DNA from: Cristatella mucedo
Taxonomy: Eukaryota > Bryozoa > Phylactolaemata > Cristatellidae
Assembly: GCA_009760855.2 (NCBI GenBank)
Contig: WPIO01000011.1
Location: forward strand, 2,344,501 to 2,408,500
DNA length: 64,000 nt
Direction: 5' to 3'
Position 1 is the first letter of the stretch; every line of letters begins with the position of its first letter. Below, piece after piece: positions 57,301 through 64,000 of this stretch. The position numbers and the translations under genes are program-made. Below the pieces are notes generated by a model. The model did no database searches. It had not been told where the DNA came from and saw nothing but the letters and a program-made list of their open reading frames with translations.

Positions 57301-57949
57301 GTTCAGTAAAATCCCCAATTTTGTGTCTTGCTTCCAATTCACGCCGCGGACTCACGACCCCCTTTAGTAACGGTAAGCAGGTCAGCGCCAGAAACGCTCG
57401 TTTCGTGGCGGCCAGCTTATTACGCGTAGGCGCGCACCGAACGGCATTAGGCGATAGGCTACGCCGCTAGGTAAGCGGCAGGTCAAGCTTACCCCGCCGA
57501 GCCTTCGGCGTTACAATGGAAATACAGAAGCACTCGTTAAAATCTTTATTGTGACTGTGCAATCCAGTGGCAGAAGTATTTCACTACCCCAGTATGCAGT
57601 TAGCTCTAGGCAGTATACACATCGCCGAGTAGGTAACAAGTAAAAAAAAATATGAAAAGCCATGGTCCCGAACTAACACATCCTTCAAGGTGGAAGTTGT
57701 AGTCGGAACTAGAGACACAATCTACTGCATTTTAGTAATGCGATCCGGCGCAATGACCCGCCCAGATGCGACTAAATGGCAATTTTGCAGTGGTGTGATG
57801 GCGGCGGCAGATCAAGTCCATAGATATGCGACGGTGCAGAGGTTGCCTAAGTGCATCTTGAGTCCACCTGTTTGCCAGTCGAAAGTAGTTTTTACCGATT
57901 GATATTAAAGTCAAATAAATAATTTGAAGTATTCTGTTCCGTGGCTTTC

Positions 57950-58276
57950 GCATACGGCTGGCTACCAAGTGACCAGCGTGACCACAGCATCCGGACGGCG
58001 GTGGCGCCAAAAGTGTTTGTCCGAGTCTCGGGCCGTCGGCCGGGTCGTTGTCCTCTAGCGGAGCGTAAGTTTAGGGTAGCGCCGCTGCTGAGGCCGAGCC
58101 CAGTCGCACCGTTAGCGGAGCTCGCGCGCAGTGGCCCCGCCGTTGCGCATTGCTGATCGGAGCGCCCGATTACCTGCTGCGTGCCGCTTTGTCTCGCGCC
58201 GCTCTGCTTCGGCCGGTGGCCACTGCTTGAAGAAAGCCACCGGCTTAATTCTGCGTTGCCCTGCGCAGGAGGAGCT
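57950..58276 (+). promoter_or_regulatory. CpG-rich USP1 promoter / 5' UTR region
   Basis: A sharp rise in GC and CpG content directly upstream of the USP1 start codon. No TATA box was seen. An in-frame upstream ATG at 58181 could extend the protein by 32 residues. Confidence 0.45.
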
Positions 58277-58541
58277 ATGCCGATACCCGGCTTGTCACTG
58301 AGCGGATCGCGAAAGCGACTGAAGCTATCCAGCAGCTCCAGCCCGCCCAGGTCTCAGGACGACGGAGGCGCCCGCGACGTCGGAGGAGGCGCTGACGCGT
58401 CACCGGCAGCGCCTCCGACGACGTCGCGGGCGCCCGACGCGTCGGTCGAAGCTGCGGCCGCCACTCTTGCGGCGCCTACTCCGTCGTCGCCGCGGCAGCA
58501 GCCGACATATCCGTGCAGAGTGACAGCCCTGGAGAATTTAG
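58277..58541 (+). CDS. USP1: USP1 exon 1
   Basis: Starts MPIPGLSLSGSRKRLKLSSS, similar in style to the MPG... basic N terminus of vertebrate USP1, and ends with the first base of the Gly codon of GNTC. The donor is TTTAG/GTACGC. The exon is GC-rich and contains a long inverted repeat (58367-58434). An in-frame ATG at 58181 is an alternative start. Confidence 0.83.
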
Positions 58542-61500
58542 GTACGCTGTGCGCCGGCCGCACAGGTTGTTGCTAAAGTCGAGCTGGCCGGCCCGGATCG
58601 AAGCCTGCGTGCCAATGCGCGACCGACGGCTAGCGCCGTGTTTTTTTCCGGTGGCCCCTCGCCGCGTTTCCGGACGAAATATTCGCGCCTGAGCGTTTCT
58701 GTTCTCGGGTTCCGGCTCATTTTCGGCCCCAAAAACTAGACTGTCACAATCGCGTCGAGTGCTGCCTCGGAGGTGTAGCCGGTGCAACCGTATCGGCACG
58801 TGCAACGTGCCGCCTCCCGGCTGGCGCTTCAGGAAGTGTCGCTTGACCTTGAGCTGTCCTTGGGGGTTAGGTGGGGAAGGTGGAAGTCATGTGGATTTTT
58901 AACTCGTATGAGTGTCGGCGACACTCGGTCTTTCTAGTGCTACGATATCCGTATGGCACTGCATATAGTTCCCTCTGCCGGTTCCGCCCAGCCATATATA
59001 TACGTTGTTTCGAAGCCCTCGCGGTCGGCGTTTTTATAGATCTCAGTAGTCGCAGTGTTTGCTGCTGTGCAAGCACAGGTGGTTAGTTAGAGCCGCTCGT
59101 TCGTTTGCCCGTGCAGCCACGCAGCCGCTGCCTCTCACCGCGCAGCCACGCAGCTCGAGGTGCAGCCACGCAGCTCGAGGTGTGACCTGCTGTGCTGCTG
59201 AAACCTAACGGTTTGTCTTGTCTTGAGTGAGCCATGCGCTGTAGTAATACGTTTGTCATAGCGCCTTCACAGAAGGCAATCCCTTTTAGACACTTTACAT
59301 TTGCTGTAAAGGAACCGTGATCGAATGGTTAGTGGCAGTATGCTTGGTGCGTTTTCGTCCATGGCCCTGGATTCATGGAGTCCAGTGATTCTGGGGGTCC
59401 AAGGGAGATGGAGGGGCTAGGAGAGACTTTTCCAGAGGTGTCACTCGGTCAGCCCTCAGTGGAGGCGCCCGTGGCCGTGGCCCGCCGACCGTGCGTGCTG
59501 GTCTCTGGTAATGCTCGTGTTAACTGACTCGTTTGCAGACCTCTTCGTTTGGGCATCGCTTGTCATGGGGTATGGCAGCTGCCATCTCTACCGAGCCGCG
59601 TGTCTCGCAGTGATAAAAAATAGTGTAATAATAATACATTTGATAAAGCGCCATCAGATGACTCAAATCTCTTTCTAGGCGCTTAACAATTGCTGCAAAG
59701 GAGGCGTGATGCCGGAGACCTGCTGATACGAATCTGCTATGAGCGAGTGCGCAGTTCTTTCTGTGCCGTTCGTGTCTCGTTTTCTTCTGCTGCTCTTCCC
59801 TGGCACGCAATGCTCGGCTTGGAGCACTACACGGCCTCTTGCATGCTGACTCTGTGCATGTCACCCCTAACCATGTTGTTCTTGTTGTTGTTTAACGAGG
59901 ATGCAACCACTAACCATTCGATTGCATTTCCCTTTGCAGCAAGTGTAGGCGCCTAGAAAAAGATTTGAGTTATCTGAGGCACTTTATCAAGTGTGTTATT
60001 ATCATTATTATTATTATTACTCCCCTTGCCATCCGTAACCACGGGCCACCTTAGGTTTGCATTCGACCCTGGGTTTGCAGATCTTTCAATGCGAGGTGCA
60101 GATTTGCTTGTGGATCTGTACCGTGGGTAGGCTTCCATCGTCATCCGAAGCACGGGTCCGTGCAGTGCCGTGGCATAGTTTGAAAATGCTAGCCCGAAGT
60201 TCTGCTGGGTGACTTGATTAGGGAAAGCCTGACGAGTTGTGCATGTGCGTGCGTTTGTGTGCACTCGTGCAGGTGAATCTGGCGTCTCTAGTCCTGTGCT
60301 TGCTTTGCCATAATAATAATAATAATAATAATATTGCACTTGATAAAGCGCCCTCAGAGAACTCAATCTCTTTCTAGGCGCTTTACATTTGCTGCAAAGT
60401 GATACGCAATAGAATAGTAAGTAAAATTACGCTTGAAAAACAAACAAAATGAATAACATGGTTAGGGGTGACATGCACAGGGTCAGCATGCAAATGTGGT
60501 TAGTGGCAGCATGAACAGTGTCAGCACGCATAAGCACATCGAGGACGAATCACAAAGACCCACTAAATGCTGTCCTAAATAGGTATGTTTTTAAGTTTCT
60601 TTTAAATGTGGTCAGGTCAGGGGATGTTCTGATGCAGGTCGGGAGGGAGTTCCAGGCTGTGGGAGCATACGAGCTAAATGCACGGTCTCCAAAGGATTTA
60701 AGGTTTGTACGAGGTATTTGTAGACTGTTGGATTCCGAAAAGCGAGTGGTACGATGCTTTGCCTGATGGGGTAGTATATCTGAAAGATAGGCTGGAGCCA
60801 TAGAATGAAGAGACCTAAAAGTGAGCGACAAAACCTTGAAGTCAATCCGTTGCTTGACTGGTAACCATCGGATGATTGAACGAATGCAGACTGTTTATTT
60901 GTTCAGAGCCACACGTCCCCACGGGCCGTCACGGCACCTTTGCTAGCTGTAAGGCATATATCATTTTAACTAAGAAAAAAAAAACAGTTGCCACAGACTG
61001 TCACCTGCACATCCTCCTAGTCCGATGTCCTTCCATGATGTCTGGGCTCGGTTTTGCTGCCGACACACCCTGTTTGTCTTTTGGGCAGGGGGCAGTGCTG
61101 CTTCAGCGGAGGCCTGGTCTCTAGTGAATTGCAGCCCAGGAACTGACTTCGAGTTGAACTATCTCGTTCGCGACAAGCATATGGCTGCTGTCTCGTCAAC
61201 CCCACACTTCTCCATTTCATCGGTAGCTTTGTTGGCCCTTTGGTTGCAACGGCTCGTTTGGCCAAAGCAATTCGCCTGCTTTCGACGACTGGTGGGTAAG
61301 AGCCAGCAGGAAGCAAAAGCAGTCAGGGAACGGCTGCCGGCCGCTTATTATTGAGTTCAGCCGCAGCGAAAGGGTGCTGGAGGCTGTCGCTTGCTGCCAC
61401 TCGAAACGAGGCTCGTGGCTAGCTCGTGGCGATCCTGGAGCTACAGCCGCCAGCTTGGCTGTCATCGGCCAGCTATTTCCGCTCTGCTCCCATCGTTGGC

Positions 61501-63405
61501 GCAGATCGCCGGCGCAGATCGCCGGCGCAGAATTTCCCTATTTGTGTTTTCCTTTCCTTTTCCAGGCAACACGTGCTTCTTGAACGTCATTCTGCAGGTG
61601 CTGCGATACACTCCGGGTTTCGTCGGCGAGCTCTCCGCACTGGCGTCGGCCGTCAGTGCTGCAGCTCGGGCACCGACGGGCGTGCCTGGTGGACCGGCGG
61701 CGGGCGACTGCGTAAGCTTTTGGCATTCGCCAGGCAGAGAGCCGCCCGATGCACCGTCGGCAGCTGTCGCTGCAGCTAGCTCCCCTTGTAGCGGTGGCAA
61801 CGGTGGACGCTGCCGTCAGCTCAGCACCTCGGGCAAGTGAAAGGCCTTCGAAGCGGGCGTCTGGTGCAGAGCGCTCTCTCTCTCTCTCGGTTGCTAGGGC
61901 TATCCTGACCTTGCTCCCACCTGCTGGAGGTTCGTCTCATCGCTGCACGCACTGTACGAGGAGATGTCAGAGCGCGAGCAGCAGGGCTTGCAGCATGTGC
62001 CAGGCGGTCACGACACTCTGCCGGCAGCGCCAGAAAGCCTGCTCTCAGTGCTGCGGTATGTCGGCAGTTGTGCTGCATCGTGTCTCATTGCACGCTGTTT
62101 AGTTTGTCACGTTTCTTTCTTTCTTTCTTCATCCTTCTCTTCCGAGCCTGTCACGTTCGTTCGTGATGACGCGCAATTAGGCGTCGAGTGGGACGTCGAG
62201 AGCTGCAAGTTTCTCTTTATTTTCTGCTGTCATAAGCGTCTGTGCTCTGTTGCCGCGTGGCCAGGATGCTCGTGTGTGCGCATCGACGTTTTGTCGATGG
62301 ATTTTGGCTCGAATCTCACGGGCCGTGTCTACGTCCTACGGACAAGCAATAAGGTCGTGCACGCCAGTTCATCCCGTTCCTCTGTTGTCTGGCCACGTGG
62401 CCAGTTGCTCGGCGCTCAGTTCCTTGCCTCCCATCGCCCTTTCGTAGTATCGTTGTTTGCATTTCTTTCTCGCAGGGAGCTGAATCCCATGTTCGAGGGC
62501 AGGGAGCAGCACGACGCCCACGAGCTGCTTCGATGCATCCAGTGCTATCTGCAGGATGCCGCCAACCTAGTGAACAAGGCCTGCCGTGCCGCCGCCGCCG
62601 CCGATCGCTCGGGACCTTGCAGCACCTCAGAGGCGGCGCTGGCGCTGCTCCTTCAGCAGCACGGCGAGCCGTGCTCGGCCGCCAGCGATCGCTGCGACCG
62701 CTCCTCTCCTAGCGGGGCGGCGGCTTGCAGCTCTGCTGCGCCATCTGCTGCGCCATGCTGCAGCCCGAGGGCGGCCGACGAGCTGCTGCTGCTGCAGACG
62801 ACGACGACCACGACGCCGCTGCTCGGTGGTGGCCGCTTCTTTACGGACCCCAGGCGGCGGCCGACTTTGGTGTCTGCACCGCCGAGGCTGCACTCGCTGC
62901 TGCCGCGCCCATGGCGAGGCGCCCCTGAGCTAGCGGCAGCTCACGGTCAGTCGACAGCTGTAGCAGCCGCCGCTGCCTCCTCGTGCGCCATGCAGGCACA
63001 CGCAGCGGCAGCGTGCGCTCCGCCTGCCCTGCTCCCACCGTGGGCAGCGGGGTCAGTAGCAGAGGACGTGTCAGCGTCGTCGGCCGCCTCGACCGGCAGC
63101 GTTGCTGGTGCTGCTGCTGCTGCATCGTGCAGCCTGCCAGATGTCGAATGCAGCCAGCAGACAGCAGCTGCCACGGCTTACGAAGAGCGGCAAGCAGTGG
63201 TCAATGTTGACGGTGAGGCTCCAGCGAGCATTGGACCGATCGAGTCTTGTGTGCAGTAGCTGGCCGTGTTGTGCCATTGTTTGTTTTATATTTTTTTCAG
63301 CCGGCAATGAGGCTCAGCGACATTCAGGCACACACAACGATGGTCACGAGCCGGCAGCCGGACTTCATTTTTCACCGAAAAGAGCCCGACTGTCGGACGG
63401 CATTG
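58277..63405 (+). CDS. USP1: Ubiquitin-specific protease USP1, 5' half (5 exons, partial)
   Basis: Nuclear deubiquitinase of the C19 family. USP1 orthologues, with the WD40 partner UAF1, remove ubiquitin from FANCD2-FANCI and PCNA. Exons: 58277-58541, 61566-61836, 61930-62055, 62476-63212, 63301-63405; all junctions keep frame (phases 1,2,2,1,1) and give about 501 codons here. Joining exons 1 and 2 creates ENL-GNTCFLNVILQVL, the Cys box with nucleophile Cys92. Exons 3-4 give LRELNPMFEG followed by QHDAHELLRC, the block that most favours USP1 over other USPs. Exon 4 then runs into a long Ala/Ser-rich insert. Exon 5 has SPKRARL, a possible nuclear signal. The His/Asp boxes lie past the window. 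Confidence 0.86.
58367..58434. repeat. Long inverted repeat within USP1 exon 1
   Basis: 16-bp perfect outer arms (58367-58382 and 58419-58434) with 9-bp perfect inner arms (58385-58393 and 58408-58416). Confidence 0.92.
59228..59340 (-). mobile_element. LINE A 3' UTR fragment in USP1 intron 1
   Basis: Terminal hairpin region and UTR start with weak similarity; the ATT tail has been lost. Confidence 0.5.
59625..59710 (-). mobile_element. LINE A 3' tail fragment
   Basis: Minus-strand tail with AATAATAAT, GATAAAGCGCCATCAGATGA and TCTTTCTAGGCGCTTAACA on the plus strand. Confidence 0.65.
59830..60020 (+). mobile_element. LINE A 3' UTR and tail
   Basis: GCATGCTGACTCTGTGCATG through TTTGCAGCAAGTGTAGGCGC, then the hairpin and ATT tail. 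Lies in opposite orientation to the flanking LINE A pieces. Confidence 0.75.
60308..60860 (-). mobile_element. LINE A 3' copy in USP1 intron 1
   Basis: Very close to the 6243-6890 copy: [34 protein letters not shown], then UTR, hairpin and tail. Antisense to USP1. Confidence 0.88.
61566..61836 (+). CDS. USP1: USP1 exon 2 (catalytic Cys)
   Basis: Begins at TTTTCCAG with GNTCFLNVILQVLRYTPGF. The Cys is the thiol nucleophile and the asparagine before Thr-Cys lines the oxyanion hole in the USP family. The rest of the exon is Ala/Gly/Pro-rich, and the donor (CAA/GTGAAA) is moderate. Confidence 0.9.
61930..62055 (+). CDS. USP1: USP1 exon 3
   Basis: 42 codons: FVSSLHALYEEMSEREQQ through APESLLSVLR. 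This aligns with the SLHxLxxxxEQ...LLxxLREL region of USP1. The preceding intron is only 93 bp and phase 2. The donor is GCG/GTATGT. Confidence 0.85.
62476..63212 (+). CDS. USP1: USP1 exon 4
   Basis: Starts ELNPMFEGREQHDAHELLRC, the conserved QHDAxE box, then becomes a long low-complexity insert rich in Ala, Ser and Cys, where vertebrate USP1 also has a poorly conserved insertion. The acceptor is CTCGCAG and the donor ACG/GTGAGG. Confidence 0.85.
63301..63405 (+). CDS. USP1: USP1 exon 5
   Basis: 35 codons reading AGNEAQRHSGTHNDGHEP and LHFSPKRARLSDGI. The acceptor is a strong TTTTTTTCAG and the donor TTG/GTATGT. The Pro-Lys-Arg-Ala-Arg cluster could be a nuclear localisation signal. The next exon is outside the window. 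Confidence 0.75.
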
Positions 63406-63682
63406 GTATGTCGTCAAAAGCAGCCTGTCAGTGGTGTTTGCATGAGGCCTCTCTCCCCAGATTTACTCTGATCTAGCGGTAATGTTAGAATCCGCTAAAT
63501 AGGACTATTAGGACAGCTATTAGAAGTTACAATTACTAAAAATGATACGTCATTGTGCTTAATCTATTGGCAGGTAACATGTCATCTCTTATGTGTATTA
63601 AAAGCTCATGAGCTGTTTGAATGTATCTAACTTTGGCCAAGAGCCTTTTTGTTTATGCTTATCTGTAGCTGGTAGCAGCAGC

Positions 63683-63775
63683 GCATAATAATAATAATAA
63701 TAATAATAAAGCGCTTGTGTAGTGCCGTAAGGGAACCAAATCTCTGTCTGAAGCACTTTGCAGCATGCTGGAGCA
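63683..63775 (-). mobile_element. LINE A/SINE-type 3' tail
   Basis: AAT repeat followed by AAAGCGCTTGTGTAGTGCC and CCAAATCTCTGTCTGAAGC on the plus strand; diverged version of the shared tail hairpin. Beyond USP1 exon 5, presumably in its intron 5. Confidence 0.5.
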
Positions 63776-63944
63776 TGTGGCCAAAACATAGTTATTGTGA
63801 ACTTAAGAGGTCCTGGATGGCAAGCTTGTTGGAAGCTATCTTTCTTTCTTGCTCGTTTTGATTTGTGAGACAACATAGTAAAAAGCACTTGGATTTTGGT
63901 TCAGAAGTAAAGTTGCTCATTATTTATGATGGAGGTCAACGTGA

Positions 63945-64000
63945 ATGGAATTGATGACCGAGGTCGTGGGCTTGAGCCATGCGGCACATGTTAACACATG
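63945..64000 (+). mobile_element. SINE family S2 copy, cut by the window edge
   Basis: GACCGAGGTCGTGGGCTTGA and GCGGCACATG. Start of the body only. Confidence 0.5.

Larger units (their letters stand above)
56182..57515 (+). mobile_element. Solo LTR with target-site duplication
   Basis: 1334 bp beginning TGTAGCGCC and ending GGCGTTACA, so the ends are near-perfect short inverted repeats of the TG...CA type. It is flanked by ATGG on both sides (56178-56181 and 57516-57519). A TATTTAAG box lies at 56581 and AATAAA at 57295, the order expected for U3-R-U5 in plus orientation. No internal retroelement genes adjoin it, so it is a solo LTR. The family is probably Ty3/Gypsy-like judging by TSD length; not proven. 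Confidence 0.8.

Noticed and set aside
61391-61565. N-terminal extension of USP1 exon 2 open frame
   Set aside because: The frame is open upstream, but TTTTCCAG directly before GNTCFLN and the phase match with exon 1 show this part is intron.
1-64000. CRISPR arrays, operons or prokaryotic defence systems
   Set aside because: Nothing of the kind is present. The introns, SINEs and LINEs show a eukaryotic nuclear sequence, and the tandem arrays lack spacer variation.

Overview
The window is a piece of an animal (metazoan) nuclear genome. Two genes with canonical introns and clear animal orthologues, BLMH and USP1, sit among LINE-type retrotransposons, tRNA-derived SINEs, a decayed Ty3/Gypsy element, Tc1/mariner remnants and long (GA)n, (CT)n and (CA)n microsatellites. 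I see no bacterial, organellar or viral gene set. The species cannot be named from the sequence; the repeat mixture would suit an invertebrate, but that is a guess.

Left two thirds (about 0.05-43.6 kb, minus strand): a complete bleomycin hydrolase gene (BLMH, peptidase C1B family). I assembled eleven exons by family similarity and splice phase. They join without a frame break into 455 codons, the length I know for the human protein, and hold the Cys, His and Asn of the catalytic triad and the conserved C-terminal tail. The introns (111 bp to about 14.7 kb) carry most of the repeats. The first exon holds only four codons and part of a fifth and is a candidate; the other ten are secure. Intron 2 appears to use a GC-AG splice pair.

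Middle (43.6-58.2 kb): intergenic and dominated by mobile elements. It holds a stem-loop-rich GC stretch near 46 kb, a decayed Ty3/Gypsy element on the minus strand (gag, protease, RT, RNase H and integrase pieces, 47.8-51.6 kb) with LINE insertions inside its RT, two long LINE A copies, and a solo LTR (56,182-57,515) with a matching 4-bp target duplication, TATA box, polyadenylation signal and 122-bp tandem repeats.

Right end (58.2-64 kb, plus strand): the 5' half of a USP1-type ubiquitin-specific protease gene, five exons that splice in phase, with the catalytic Cys box and the QHDAHELL box. The His box lies beyond the window. BLMH and USP1 are transcribed divergently.

Repeat layer: LINE A (APE-type endonuclease plus RT, ATT-repeat tail) has more than twenty pieces, LINE B (a second RT family, ATTAC-type tail) at least six. 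A tRNA-headed SINE family (S2) and a hybrid SINE end in a version of the LINE A 3' tail, and the tail hairpin shows compensatory base changes. This is the most informative mechanistic signal in the window. All element boundaries are approximate and were judged by eye.
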